A DNA stretch of 64,000 nucleotides from NCBI RefSeq assembly GCF_001544695.2, contig NZ_FCOM02000001.1, positions 614,205 through 678,204 on the forward strand, read 5' to 3'. The position numbers and the translations under genes were made by a program. How positions within the stretch are numbered: position 1 is the first letter of the stretch; every line of letters starts with the position of its first letter. Origin of the DNA: Caballeronia arvi. Lineage in GTDB: Bacteria; Pseudomonadota; Gammaproteobacteria; Burkholderiales; Burkholderiaceae. Positions 55,563 to 64,000 of this stretch are shown here, piece by piece. A model generated the notes under the pieces. It was given only the letters and a program-made list of their open reading frames with translations, searched no databases and was not told the origin of the DNA.

Positions 55563-57593
55563 TCAGGAATGCGGAGCGAGCGTCGACAGAAGCGTGGCGG
55601 CCTGCTGGCGCGTCGCCCGATCGTTCGATTCGATGACTTCCTGGAGCAAGGTCCGCGCACCGGAAAGATCGCCCAATTCGATATATTCGGCCGCCAGTTC
55701 GAGCTTGTTGCGTGCGATCGTCGCCAGTTGCGCCCGCGTCAGCGCAGGTAGCGGCTCGGTTGCGTTCGACGCCTGCCCGCGATCGAAATCGAGACTGAGC
55801 GGCCCGAAGCGCGTCGCGCCGAGCCCGGCAACCGACGCCGCGCCAGCGGTGCCCGCTTCGATCTGCGCTGCGACCGACTGGCTTTGCGACTGCGAATTCA
55901 TCGCGTCTTCGGGGCGGACGAAGGGCTGCGGAACGTGCGGGACGAATGGAACGTGTCCGATCGGCTGGATTGCTGCCGGCGGCGGCTCCAGCGCTGCTGG
56001 ACGCGTGTCCTGCGGCGGCGTCGCGGGTTCCGAAATGGCCGGTGGCTTGATCGTCAACTCCATGCGCGGCGGCAGCTCCATTTCGAGCGAACCCAGCGCC
56101 TGAATCGCGTCCTGCGGAAATTTCGGCATCGGGAAACGATGCGGCGCCACGGGTTCTTCGTCCGGCGCGACGCCCGACTTTTCGGCTTCGCGCGCCGCTT
56201 GCTCCTCGATGTCGCGCTGCTCGGCGGCGCGCTGTTCAGCGGCTTGCTCTTCGGCAGCGCGCGTCTGGAGTTCGCGCAGTTCAGCCTCGCGCGCGATGAT
56301 TTCGCGTGCGGCTGCCTCGCGCGCCAGCTCCTCGCGCTCGGTCACCTGACGCATCTCGGCTTCGCGCTGTCCGGCTTCACGCGCGGCCAGATCTCGCGCA
56401 AGCGCCTCGCGCGCGGCAGCTTCGCGCGCGCGGATCTCATGCTCTTCGGCTTCACGCGCCGCAGCCTGACGCGCTGCGGCTTCGCGCTCCTCGCTCTCCC
56501 ATTTTTCGGCCTCGCGCCGGGCCGCCTCACGCGCGGCGATCTCGCGAGCGTGCTGCTCGTGCGGCTCCTGCAATTCGGCCCCGCTGACCTGCGCTCCGGG
56601 CGATGGCGGAACGAAGGCGGCATGCCGCGCAGCCGGCGCAGCGGGCGTGAGCGGCTCGACGGGCTTCGTTTCGGCCGCCGGTGGCGGTTCGCCTTCGGAG
56701 GAAGTCGCGCGTGCCCGGGATGCGTCCGCGCTTTCTGCATCTGGCTCCGCCTGACCGCGCGCAACGGCTTCGCCCTGAAGAGCGGCAGCGCCGCCCGCTG
56801 CCGCAGCCGCGCGCGCCTTGCGCATCGCTTCGTTGCGCCTGTCGGCGTCGGCCTGAGCTTCTTCGAGGCTTGCGAACGTCCGCGGCGCGCGATCGGCGTC
56901 TTCGGCTTTGACCGTACGCCGCTTGTTGCGCCGCTTCCGGAGCAGCAAGATGCCGATCAGCGCGACTACGATTGCGATGACAACCGGTGCCAGACCAATG
57001 GTGGCCGGCACCACGCCGCTGCCGCTGGCCGCCGCTGGAGCAGGCGCGCTCGCCGGCACCTCCGATGCGGGTTCGGCTACAGGCTGCGGCTCCGGCGCGG
57101 ACGCGACGTTTTCCGGCGCGCTCGCCTGCGGTTCGACGGCCGAAGCCGCCGATGTTCCCTCCATCGCGCTCTCGGACGCTGGCGCGGCAGCCGCAGGCGC
57201 TTCGGTCGGGGCCGGCGTACTGGGTTGCGCCGCGGGAGCGGAAGGCGCCGCTGCGCCGCCCAGATCAGGCGGCACGATGAGCATCGCGCCGAGCTTCAGC
57301 TTGTTGATATCGTGACTGCCGAACGCGTTCGGATTGGCGTCGAAGAGCGCACGCGCCGCGCGCGCGCGAACATCGCGATCCTTCGATCCGGTGAGTTCGC
57401 CGGCGATATCGCTAAGCGATTGCCCCGGCTTGACCGCGTAAATTTGTTTGCTCGCCGCGGGAGCCGCCGGATCGCTGGCCTGGGCGAGCGCATCGCCGGG
57501 ATTCGCCCAGAACGCCGCGCATACGGCGAAACCTGTCGCGGCGAGCGCCGCACGCGATGACGAAAAGCGGGACCGGCGAGGTCGTTGGATCAT
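55563..57593 (-). CDS. fimV: FimV-like polar hub protein with LysM-like domain (676 aa)
   Basis: Inner-membrane hub of the FimV/TspA family, linked to cell-pole organisation, type IV pili and motility. It has a signal peptide or anchor (about 15-37) and a FimV N-terminal/LysM-like peptidoglycan-binding domain (about 50-110, [13 protein letters not shown] to GAMLIVPPD). A Pro/Ala linker leads to a membrane helix (about 196-218), followed by a basic stop (RKRRNKRR). A long cytoplasmic Ala/Arg/Glu coiled coil spans about 330-480. The conserved C-terminal FimV domain (about 615-676) has [28 protein letters not shown] 57593 is chosen because it begins a signal-peptide-like sequence. It starts after the asd terminator. 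Confidence 0.9.
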   Translation of the reverse strand: MIQRPRRSRFSSSRAALAATGFAVCAAFWANPGDALAQASDPAAPAASKQIYAVKPGQSLSDIAGELTGSKDRDVRARAARALFDANPNAFGSHDINKLKLGAMLIVPPDLGGAAAPSAPAAQPSTPAPTEAPAAAAPASESAMEGTSAASAVEPQASAPENVASAPEPQPVAEPASEVPASAPAPAAASGSGVVPATIGLAPVVIAIVVALIGILLLRKRRNKRRTVKAEDADRAPRTFASLEEAQADADRRNEAMRKARAAAAAGGAAALQGEAVARGQAEPDAESADASRARATSSEGEPPPAAETKPVEPLTPAAPAARHAAFVPPSPGAQVSGAELQEPHEQHAREIAAREAARREAEKWESEEREAAARQAAAREAEEHEIRAREAAAREALARDLAAREAGQREAEMRQVTEREELAREAAAREIIAREAELRELQTRAAEEQAAEQRAAEQRDIEEQAAREAEKSGVAPDEEPVAPHRFPMPKFPQDAIQALGSLEMELPPRMELTIKPPAISEPATPPQDTRPAALEPPPAAIQPIGHVPFVPHVPQPFVRPEDAMNSQSQSQSVAAQIEAGTAGAASVAGLGATRFGPLSLDFDRGQASNATEPLPALTRAQLATIARNKLELAAEYIELGDLSGARTLLQEVIESNDRATRQQAATLLSTLAPHS

Positions 57594-57670
57594 TGAGGCT
57601 CCGGGTGCGGCAAAAATTGAAACATACGGCCAAAACCGTCGGATGAGGACGGTTTTGCAACAAAAGGCAC

Positions 57671-57704
57671 AAAAACAAAAAGCGCCGCGGAAACGCGGCG
57701 CTTT
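57671..57704 (-). terminator. Intrinsic terminator after asd
   Basis: Perfect GCGCCGCG/CGCGGCGC stem with a TTTC loop on the minus strand, extended by A-T pairs and followed by TTTTTGTTTTT. It lies 37 bp after the asd stop and separates the leu-asd genes from fimV. Confidence 0.9.
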
Positions 57705-57740
57705 CGGGCATGACACGCGCTTCCAGGCGCGTAGTTTACT

Positions 57741-58862
57741 TTACTTGTCGAGCAGAATGCGCAGCATGCGGCGCAGCGGTTCGGCCGCACCCCACAACAG
57801 TTGATCGCCGACCGTGAACGCCGACAGATACTCGCCGCCCATCGCCAGCTTGCGCAGACGTCCGACCGGCACCGTCAGCGTACCCGTGACGACTGCGGGC
57901 GACAGATCGCGAATCGATGCTTCGCGCTCGTTCGGCACGACCTTCACCCAGTCGTTCGCCGATGCGAGGATGCCGTCCACTTCGTCCAGCGGCACGTCCT
58001 TCGTGAGCTTGATGGTGAGCGCCTGCGAGTGGCAGCGCATCGCGCCGATACGCACGCAGAGGCCGTCGACGGGAATCGAGCCCGGCGTGCCCATCGCCGG
58101 CTTGCCGAGAATCTTGTTGGTTTCCGCGCCGCCCTTCCACTCTTCCTTCGACATGCCGTTGCCGAGATCCTTGTCGATCCACGGAATCAGCGAGCCTGCG
58201 AGCGGCACGCCGAAATTGTCGACGGGCATGCGCTCGCCGTTCATTGCGGCGAGCACGCGGCGGTCGATGTCGAGAATCGCCGAAGACGGATCGGCCAGAT
58301 CTTCCTTCGCCGAACCGTAGAGCACGCCCATTTGCTGAAGCAGTTCGCGCATGTTCTGCGCGCCCGCGCCGGAGGCGGCCTGATAGGTCATCGCGGTCGT
58401 CCATTCGACGAGGTTCTCGCGGAACAGCCCGCCGAGCGCCATCAGCATGAGGCTGACCGTGCAATTGCCGCCGATGAAGTCGCGGCCGCCCTTGACGAGC
58501 GAATCCTTGATGACGTTCAGGTTGACGGGATCGAGGATGATGACGGCGTCGTCCTTCATGCGCAGCGCCGAGGCCGCGTCGATCCAGTAGCCCTTCCAGC
58601 CCGCCGCGCGCAGCTTCGGATACACCTCGTTGGTGTAGTCGCCGCCCTGACACGTGATAATGGCGTCGCACTTCTTCAGGTCGTCGATGCTCGTCGCGTC
58701 TTTGAGCTTCGTCTCGTTTTTAGCGAACGACGGCGCGTTGCCGCCCGCATTGCTGGTGCTGAAAAACACCGGTTCGATCAAGTCGAAATCGCCTTCCTGC
58801 TGCATGCGTTGCATCAGGACGCTGCCGACCATACCGCGCCAACCAACGAGACCTACGTTCAT
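57741..58862 (-). CDS. asd: Aspartate-semialdehyde dehydrogenase Asd (373 aa)
   Basis: NADPH-dependent reduction of aspartyl phosphate in the lysine, threonine and methionine pathway. N-terminal [14 protein letters not shown] is the nucleotide-binding loop. The catalytic Cys134 is in [10 protein letters not shown]. Length and motifs are those of the Gram-negative (E. coli-like) branch. Start ATG 58862 ([10 protein letters not shown]). Followed by a strong terminator. Confidence 0.97.
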   Translation of the reverse strand: MNVGLVGWRGMVGSVLMQRMQQEGDFDLIEPVFFSTSNAGGNAPSFAKNETKLKDATSIDDLKKCDAIITCQGGDYTNEVYPKLRAAGWKGYWIDAASALRMKDDAVIILDPVNLNVIKDSLVKGGRDFIGGNCTVSLMLMALGGLFRENLVEWTTAMTYQAASGAGAQNMRELLQQMGVLYGSAKEDLADPSSAILDIDRRVLAAMNGERMPVDNFGVPLAGSLIPWIDKDLGNGMSKEEWKGGAETNKILGKPAMGTPGSIPVDGLCVRIGAMRCHSQALTIKLTKDVPLDEVDGILASANDWVKVVPNEREASIRDLSPAVVTGTLTVPVGRLRKLAMGGEYLSAFTVGDQLLWGAAEPLRRMLRILLDK

Positions 58863-58944
58863 GACTAACCTTTGACAGTGGACACTTCCCCGCATCTTTA
58901 CCCGGCGTGGCCGCGCGGGGAAGACGCTCGGACACGACGGACGA

Positions 58945-59100
58945 TCAGCGAATCGTGATCGTTTTGGCGGAAATTTTCGTAATGCGCGTTTTCACGACGC
59001 GTTTAATTGCGTCGATGCGCGTGCCGATGGCGAGTTCCGTCGCGACGGCGTTTGAGCCGTTTCCGATGGAATCCAGAGAGAATTGAGAGTTCTTCGCCAT
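58945..59100 (-). CDS. Possible small basic protein (51 aa) between leuB and asd
   Basis: A 51-codon frame begins ATG ([15 protein letters not shown]) and ends with TGA at 58945-58947. It is basic, with Lys/Thr/Ile-rich C-terminal half ([16 protein letters not shown]) and no cysteine or membrane segment. There is no strong ribosome binding site, although TATATT lies about 10 bases upstream of the ATG. I do not recognise it. The rest of the 384-bp leuB-asd gap shows nothing else definite. Confidence 0.35.
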   Translation of the reverse strand: MAKNSQFSLDSIGNGSNAVATELAIGTRIDAIKRVVKTRITKISAKTITIR

Positions 59101-59246
59101 GACAAAAGAATATACACGATAACCCGATGTTTTCGTTACGCGCCTGCGGCATGCGTATGAAAATCGGGTGGATCGTGCATGAACATCGGCAAAAAGAGAG
59201 GATCGGCCGCTTTATTGCTTCGAACGGCCGATCGTCGTTCCGGCGC

Positions 59247-60314
59247 TTACAGCGCCTTCAGCACCGCATCGCCCATTTCCTTCGTGCCGACGACCTTGCC
59301 GTCCGTCGTTGCGATATCGCCGGTGCGGTAGCCTTGCTCCAGCACCTTCTTCACCGCGCTTTCGATGCGGTCGGCCTGCTCCGTCTTGCCGAGCGAGTAG
59401 CGCAGCATCATCGCGGCGGAGAGGATGGTCGCGAGCGGATTGGCGACGCCCTTGCCCGCGATATCCGGCGCGGAACCGTGCGAAGGCTCGTACAGGCCCT
59501 TGTTGTTCTTGTCGAGCGACGCCGACGGCAGCATGCCGATGGAGCCGGTGAGCATCGCGGCTTCGTCGGACAGGATGTCGCCGAACATGTTGCCGGTCAC
59601 GACGACGTCGAACGCTTTCGGCGCTTTCACGAGTTGCATCGCGGCGTTGTCGACGTACATGTGCGACAGCTCGACGTCCGCATATTCCTTCGCGACGTCG
59701 ATCATCGTGTCGCGCCACAGTTGCGACGTTTCGAGCACGTTCGCCTTGTCGACGCTCGTCAGCTTCTTCTGGCGCTTCTGCGCCGCCTGAAACGCGACGT
59801 GCGCGATGCGGCGCACTTCGGGCTCGGAGTAGCGCATCGTGTCGAAGCCTTCCTTCGCGCCTTCGAACGGACCGTCCGGCGCATCGCGCAGACCGCGCGG
59901 CGCACCGAAATAGATGTCACCGTTCAGCTCGCGGACGATGAGGATGTCGAGACCCGACACGATCTCCGGCTTCAGCGACGACGCGCCCGTCAGTTGCGGA
60001 TAGCAGATCGCCGGACGGAAGTTCGCGAAGAGTTGCAGGTGCTTGCGCAGACCGAGAATCGCCTGTTCCGGACGCAGCGCGCGCTCGAGCTTGTCGTACT
60101 TCCAGTCGCCGACGGCGCCGAAGAGAATCGCGTCGGCTTCCTTCGCGAGCTTCAGGGTCGATTCGGGCAGCGGATGGCCTTGCGCCTCATAACCCGCGCC
60201 ACCGACAGGCGCTTCTTCCAGCTCGAACTTCTCGCCGAGCGCATTCAGCACCTTGACCGCTTCGGCCATGATTTCCGGACCGATCCCGTCGCCGGGGAGC
60301 ACTGCAATTTTCAT
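59247..60314 (-). CDS. leuB: 3-isopropylmalate dehydrogenase LeuB (355 aa)
   Basis: Oxidative decarboxylation of 3-isopropylmalate in leucine synthesis. The N-terminal [13 protein letters not shown], the substrate-binding Arg-rich segment ([15 protein letters not shown]) and the metal-binding [15 protein letters not shown] are visible. The C-terminal [18 protein letters not shown] is the NAD-binding signature. It lies 16 bp after leuD. Confidence 0.98.
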   Translation of the reverse strand: MKIAVLPGDGIGPEIMAEAVKVLNALGEKFELEEAPVGGAGYEAQGHPLPESTLKLAKEADAILFGAVGDWKYDKLERALRPEQAILGLRKHLQLFANFRPAICYPQLTGASSLKPEIVSGLDILIVRELNGDIYFGAPRGLRDAPDGPFEGAKEGFDTMRYSEPEVRRIAHVAFQAAQKRQKKLTSVDKANVLETSQLWRDTMIDVAKEYADVELSHMYVDNAAMQLVKAPKAFDVVVTGNMFGDILSDEAAMLTGSIGMLPSASLDKNNKGLYEPSHGSAPDIAGKGVANPLATILSAAMMLRYSLGKTEQADRIESAVKKVLEQGYRTGDIATTDGKVVGTKEMGDAVLKAL

Positions 60315-60330
60315 CGTGTCTTCCTTTGAT

Positions 60331-60981
60331 TTATCCGATCAGGCGGTTATTCAACCACGGCTGCTTCGCGAGGCGCTCCGCTTCGAACGCCTTGATCTTG
60401 TCCGCGTGACGCAGCGTGAGGCCGATATCGTCGAAGCCGTTCAGCAAACAGTATTTGCGGAAGCCCGGCACTTCGAACGCGTACTCGGTGCCGTCGCCGG
60501 TGCGCACGACTTGCGCTTCGAGATCGATCGTCAGCTGGAACCCGACGAACGCATACGTCTCGTTGAAGAGCTTGTCGACTTGCTGCTCGGTCAGCGCGAC
60601 CGGCAAGAGGCCGTTCTTGAAGCAGTTGTTATAGAAGATATCCGCAAAGCTCGGCGCGATGATCGCGCGAAAGCCGTACTGATCCAGCGCCCACGGCGCG
60701 TGCTCGCGCGAGCTGCCGCAACCGAAGTTCTTGCGCGCGAGCAGAACGGACGCGCCTTGATAGCGCGGCTGATTCAGCACGAAATCCGGATTCAGCGGAC
60801 GCTTGCTGTTGTCCTGGCCAGGCTGGCCGACATCGAGGTAACGCCATTCGTCGAACGCATTCGGGCCGAAACCGGTGCGCTTGATCGACTTGAGGAACTG
60901 CTTCGGGATGATCGCGTCCGTGTCGACGTTTTCGCGATCGAGCGGCGCGACGAGGCCGCTATGTACGGTGAATTTTTCCAT
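60331..60981 (-). CDS. leuD: 3-isopropylmalate dehydratase small subunit LeuD (216 aa)
   Basis: Swivelling-domain subunit that pairs with LeuC. It has the family N-terminus ([27 protein letters not shown]) and the substrate-binding [14 protein letters not shown]. It lies 24 bp after leuC, so the entericidin-like gene that I recall at this point in some relatives is absent. Confidence 0.97.
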   Translation of the reverse strand: MEKFTVHSGLVAPLDRENVDTDAIIPKQFLKSIKRTGFGPNAFDEWRYLDVGQPGQDNSKRPLNPDFVLNQPRYQGASVLLARKNFGCGSSREHAPWALDQYGFRAIIAPSFADIFYNNCFKNGLLPVALTEQQVDKLFNETYAFVGFQLTIDLEAQVVRTGDGTEYAFEVPGFRKYCLLNGFDDIGLTLRHADKIKAFEAERLAKQPWLNNRLIG

Positions 60982-61005
60982 GATCTTTCTCAGTGTCCCG
61001 GTCGA

Positions 61006-62415
61006 TTAAGCGAGCTTGCGCACGTCGACGAAATGGCCTTCGATCGCGGCGGCTGCGGCCATTGCCGGGCTCACGAGGTGCGTGCGTCCGCCCGCGCCCT
61101 GACGGCCTTCGAAGTTGCGGTTCGACGTCGATGCGCAGCGTTCGCCCGGTTCCAGGCGGTCGGCGTTCATCGCGAGGCACATGGAGCAGCCCGGCTCGCG
61201 CCATTCAAAACCGGCGTTCGTGAAAATCTTGTCCAGACCTTCGCGCTCGGCTTGCGCCTTCACGAGACCCGAGCCCGGCACGACCATCGCAAGACGAATG
61301 TTCGATGCGACGCGCTTGCCGAGCGACTTCACGACATACGCCGCCGCACGCAAATCTTCGATGCGCGCATTCGTGCATGAGCCGATGAAAATCTTGTCCG
61401 GCTGGATCGATTCGATCGGCGTATTCGGCGTGAGCGCCATGTAGCTGAGCGCGCGCTCGATCGCGTCGCGCTTGACGGGGTCCTTTTCCTTCTCGGGATC
61501 GGGCACGCGGCCGTCGATCGACGTGACCATTTCCGGCGACGTGCCCCACGTCACTTGCGGCACGATCTCGGCCGCGTTGATCTCGACGACGCGATCGAAC
61601 TGCGCGCCGTCATCCGACCTGAACTGACGCCAGTACTCGACCGCCTGATTCCACTCGACGCCCTGCGGCGAGTACGGACGGTCCTTCAGATAGTTGATCG
61701 TCGTGTCGTCGACAGCGACCATGCCGGCGCGCGCGCCCGCTTCGATCGCCATGTTGCAGACGGTCATGCGGCCTTCCATCGACAGCGCGCGGATGGTCGA
61801 GCCGCCGAATTCGATCGCGTAGCCGGTGCCGCCCGCAGTGCCGATCTTGCCGATGATCGCGAGCACGATGTCTTTCGCCGTGCAGCCGCGCGGCAGCGGG
61901 CCTTCGACCTTCACGAGCATGTTCTTGCTCTTCTTCTGCAAGAGCGTTTGCGTGGCCAGCACGTGCTCCACTTCCGACGTGCCGATGCCGTGCGCGAGCG
62001 CGCCGAACGCGCCGTGCGTGGACGTGTGCGAGTCGCCGCAGACGATGGTCATGCCGGGCAGCGTGGCGCCCTGCTCCGGCCCGATGATGTGCACGATGCC
62101 CTGGCGCAGGTCGTTCATCTTGAATTGCGTGATGCCGAAGCTATCGCAGTTGGCATCGAGCGTATCGACTTGCAGCTTCGACACCGGATCGGCAATGCCG
62201 TGCGAACGGTCGGTGGTCGGCACGTTGTGGTCGGACACCGCCAGATTCGCGCTGATGCGCCACACCGGGCGCTCGGCCAGCTTCAGGCCTTCGAAGGCCT
62301 GCGGGCTCGTCACTTCATGCAGCAGGTGACGGTCGATGTAGAGGATCGAGGTACCGTCCTCTTCCGTGTGGATCACGTGTGTGTTCCACAATTTGTCGTA
62401 GAGAGTCTGAGCCAT
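61006..62415 (-). CDS. leuC: 3-isopropylmalate dehydratase large subunit LeuC (469 aa)
   Basis: Aconitase-family subunit with a [4Fe-4S] cluster that isomerises isopropylmalate. Cluster cysteines are in IGSCTNARI and in the C-terminal CSMC pair. The substrate motifs [20 protein letters not shown] and [10 protein letters not shown] are intact. It is the first gene of the leuCDB group. An upstream region rich in inverted repeats (62511-62575) may carry regulation. Confidence 0.98.
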   Translation of the reverse strand: MAQTLYDKLWNTHVIHTEEDGTSILYIDRHLLHEVTSPQAFEGLKLAERPVWRISANLAVSDHNVPTTDRSHGIADPVSKLQVDTLDANCDSFGITQFKMNDLRQGIVHIIGPEQGATLPGMTIVCGDSHTSTHGAFGALAHGIGTSEVEHVLATQTLLQKKSKNMLVKVEGPLPRGCTAKDIVLAIIGKIGTAGGTGYAIEFGGSTIRALSMEGRMTVCNMAIEAGARAGMVAVDDTTINYLKDRPYSPQGVEWNQAVEYWRQFRSDDGAQFDRVVEINAAEIVPQVTWGTSPEMVTSIDGRVPDPEKEKDPVKRDAIERALSYMALTPNTPIESIQPDKIFIGSCTNARIEDLRAAAYVVKSLGKRVASNIRLAMVVPGSGLVKAQAEREGLDKIFTNAGFEWREPGCSMCLAMNADRLEPGERCASTSNRNFEGRQGAGGRTHLVSPAMAAAAAIEGHFVDVRKLA

Positions 62416-62471
62416 GATGAGCGCTTTCGTGTGGGACTGCGGGGAAGGGTCGTTGTACGGCTTGTTGGACG

Positions 62472-62575
62472 ATTATGCCACTTTCGCGTGCGGCGCGGGT
62501 ACTAGGATGCGGGTAAAAACCCATTAAAAACAGTGGGTTATCGTAGTGGTCGTGGTACCCGGATGGGTAGTACCC
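62472..62575 (-). promoter_or_regulatory. Candidate leuC promoter/operator region with inverted repeats
   Basis: On the minus strand a -10-like CATAAT (62477-62472) lies 57 bp before leuC; no good -35 is evident. Just upstream are several GGGTA/TACCC inverted repeats: GGGT-AAAA-ACCC (62511-62522), ACCCA/TGGGT (62519-62537) and the perfect palindrome GGGTA-G-TACCC (62565-62575). A further GGTACCC occurs at 62554-62560. The symmetry suggests binding of a dimeric regulator, possibly LysR-type, but no regulator gene is adjacent. Confidence 0.35.
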
Positions 62576-62611
62576 GTCAATTGGCCGCGGAATCACCGAA
62601 CCCGCACAGGG

Positions 62612-62983
62612 CTAGTGCTCCAACTTCGCCACGAGGCCAAGTTCGTCGGCGACGTTTTTCAGACGCTTGTCGCGCGTCCAGATTTGAATGCCTGGTTGCA
62701 GACGGGCAGACGCGAGAAGCGAAGTATCGACGTAGCCGATCCCGCGATTGAACAAGCGCTCACGCTCGATGAGGAAAAAGATTTCGTCAGGCGTCGCGAC
62801 AGGCGCACTGGGTAAGTCTCTCAGTGCGCCGAGCACGCTTTGGCGATCACGAAGACTCCCAAGCGAGATTTCGCCGATCACGAACGGATGCGCCAGGACG
62901 CGCTCCTCGCCTAGCAGTTGCGCCAGCAACGGCTCGGAGGCATTGATGTGATCGATCCAGATCGACGTGTCGACAAGAATCAT
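62612..62983 (-). CDS. vapC: VapC-type PIN-domain toxin (123 aa)
   Basis: Ribonuclease toxin of a type II VapBC module. The PIN acidic residues can be placed: Asp5 (MILVDTS), Glu38 (IGEIS), Asp86 (YVDTSLL) and Asp105 (IWTRDKRL). Length is normal. Its start overlaps the end of the antitoxin gene by 4 bp (ATGA). The RNA target is unknown. Confidence 0.93.
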   Translation of the reverse strand: MILVDTSIWIDHINASEPLLAQLLGEERVLAHPFVIGEISLGSLRDRQSVLGALRDLPSAPVATPDEIFFLIERERLFNRGIGYVDTSLLASARLQPGIQIWTRDKRLKNVADELGLVAKLEH

Positions 62984-63177
62984 TCGTCCTCCCGCCGACG
63001 ACGCGGTGCGCCTTCGATACCCGGCTGACTACCGCCTAGGTTGGCAAGTCTGCGCGCGGCTTCGCGCTGCACTAATGCTTTCAACGCTTCGCGAACGAGC
63101 GCAGATTTCTCCATCAAGCCCGTGTAGGCCTGAGCTTTTTCGAGTAAATCGTCGTCAAGTGCGATCGTGGTTCGCAT
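62980..63177 (-). CDS. vapB: VapB-type antitoxin (65 aa)
   Basis: Antitoxin with a ribbon-helix-helix-like N-terminus (MRTTIALDDDLLEKA) and helix (SALVREALKALVQREAARRLA), ending in a charged disordered tail that would wrap the toxin. ATG 63177 has a near-perfect ribosome binding site, AGGAGGAT. Translation is coupled to vapC. The pair stands alone between leuC and gltA. Confidence 0.92.
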   Translation of the reverse strand: MRTTIALDDDLLEKAQAYTGLMEKSALVREALKALVQREAARRLANLGGSQPGIEGAPRRRREDE

Positions 63178-63255
63178 GGCATCCTCCTTTTTAGGCATTT
63201 ATTATAGCATCGTTTGATGCGAATATTCGTGCCATTGGCAGGACCAGCCGGAAAG

Positions 63256-63285
63256 CAAAAAGCCCCGGCGATCACTCGCCGGGGC
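63256..63285 (-). terminator. Intrinsic terminator after gltA
   Basis: Perfect 10-bp stem GCCCCGGCGA/TCGCCGGGGC with a 4-nt loop on the minus strand, followed by TTTTT. It lies 28 bp after the gltA stop. Confidence 0.92.
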
Positions 63286-63313
63286 CCCTCAAGCACTGAA
63301 CCTTCTAAACCGC

Positions 63314-64000
63314 TTATCGCTTCGCCAGCGGCTTCACTTCACGCGGCGTCTGACCGATGAACAACTGACGCGGACGGCCGATCTTCTGCTCCGGATCGGC
63401 AATCATCTCGTTCCACTGCGCAATCCAGCCGACCGTGCGCGCCATCGCGAAGATGCACGTGAACATCGACGTCGGAATGCCCAGCGCGCGCTGCACGATG
63501 CCCGAATAGAAATCGACGTTCGGATACAGCTTGCGCGACACGAAGTATTCGTCTTCCAGCGCGATCTTTTCGAGTTCCATCGCGAGCTTGAAGAGCGGGT
63601 CGTCGTGCAGGCCGAGTTCGTTCAGCACTTCGTGGCACGTCTCACGCATCAGCTTCGCGCGCGGGTCGTAGTTCTTGTACACACGGTGACCGAAGCCCAT
63701 CAGCTTCACGCCCGAGTTCTTGTCCTTCACTTGCTTGATGAACTCGGCGATGTTGTCGACCGAGCCGATCTCTTCCAGCATGTTCAGCGCGGCTTCGTTC
63801 GCGCCGCCGTGCGCCGGACCCCACAGACACGCAATGCCCGCCGCGATACACGCGAACGGATTCGCACCCGACGAACCTGCGAGACGCACCGTCGACGTCG
63901 ACGCGTTCTGCTCATGGTCCGCGTGCAGGATCAGGATGCGGTCGAGCGCGCGCACGAGCACGTCGTTGACCTTGTACTCTTCGCACGGGTTCGAGAACAT
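63314..64000 (-). CDS. gltA: Citrate synthase GltA, C-terminal part (at least 228 aa, cut by the window edge)
   Basis: C-terminal half of a type II (Gram-negative) citrate synthase, the entry enzyme of the TCA cycle. [19 protein letters not shown] with the catalytic His, [15 protein letters not shown], and [13 protein letters not shown] are conserved active-site segments. The terminal [14 protein letters not shown] is typical of the hexameric NADH-sensitive class. The gene continues beyond base 64000, so the Met at the edge is internal. Followed by a strong terminator. Confidence 0.97.
   Translation of the reverse strand: MFSNPCEEYKVNDVLVRALDRILILHADHEQNASTSTVRLAGSSGANPFACIAAGIACLWGPAHGGANEAALNMLEEIGSVDNIAEFIKQVKDKNSGVKLMGFGHRVYKNYDPRAKLMRETCHEVLNELGLHDDPLFKLAMELEKIALEDEYFVSRKLYPNVDFYSGIVQRALGIPTSMFTCIFAMARTVGWIAQWNEMIADPEQKIGRPRQLFIGQTPREVKPLAKR

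Noticed and set aside
60982..61005. Entericidin-like gene between leuC and leuD
   Set aside because: The gap is only 24 bp, so there is no room for one.

Overview
The window reads as chromosomal DNA of a GC-rich betaproteobacterium of the family Burkholderiaceae, most likely Paraburkholderia, Caballeronia or a close relative. The main evidence is the gene order leuC-leuD-leuB-asd-fimV-truA-trpF-trpB-DNA methyltransferase-trpA-accD-folC-dedD-cvpA-purF-metZ on the minus strand (62415 to 44348), with gltA beyond it. I recognise this order from that family. Species assignment is inference. I saw no rRNA, tRNA, CRISPR array, integrase or transposase.

Layout. 1-1667: a small unknown gene and a RES/Xre toxin-antitoxin pair with a readable promoter. 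1705-4802: topoisomerase IB and a metallophosphatase (minus strand), then a DUF1345 membrane protein. 5085-26186: a 21-kb alpha-glucan/trehalose block, all on the plus strand: glgA, glgE (with a large extra N-terminal amylase-like domain), treS-maltokinase fusion, glgB, then glgX, treZ, malQ, treY. TreS-Mak converts trehalose to maltose-1-phosphate, GlgE polymerises it and GlgB branches the product. GlgX and MalQ trim and rearrange chains, and TreY-TreZ return the glucan to trehalose, so the block encodes a complete trehalose-glucan cycle. GlgA adds the ADP-glucose route, but no glgC is present here.

The glgX-treZ-malQ-treY half is bracketed by two copies (16183-16827 and 26205-26824) of an intergenic element of about 620-645 bp. 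Each copy is one giant imperfect palindrome with arms of about 250 bp. Arm differences between the copies are matched within each copy. This is the most unusual structure in the window.

26832-29388 holds a CNNM/CBS transporter-like protein and a histidine-kinase-like protein lacking the usual ATP-binding motifs. 29989-43145 is a polysaccharide (Wzx/Wzy-type) cluster: a GT2, a Wzx flippase, a 62-aa protein, three GT4 glycosyltransferases, a clan GH-A-like hydrolase, a Wzc-type tyrosine autokinase, a zinc-ribbon membrane microprotein and a Wzy-like polymerase. It lacks a priming transferase and an outer-membrane exporter within the window, and it has several AT-richer gene-free spacers. 43225-44358 carries a minimal FKBP and an AraC regulator.

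The rest (44348-62415, minus strand) is core biosynthesis: leucine, lysine/threonine/methionine (asd, metZ), tryptophan, fatty acid (accD), folate and purine genes. It is punctuated by three strong intrinsic terminators, after asd, accD and purF. A VapBC pair and the 3' part of gltA close the window.
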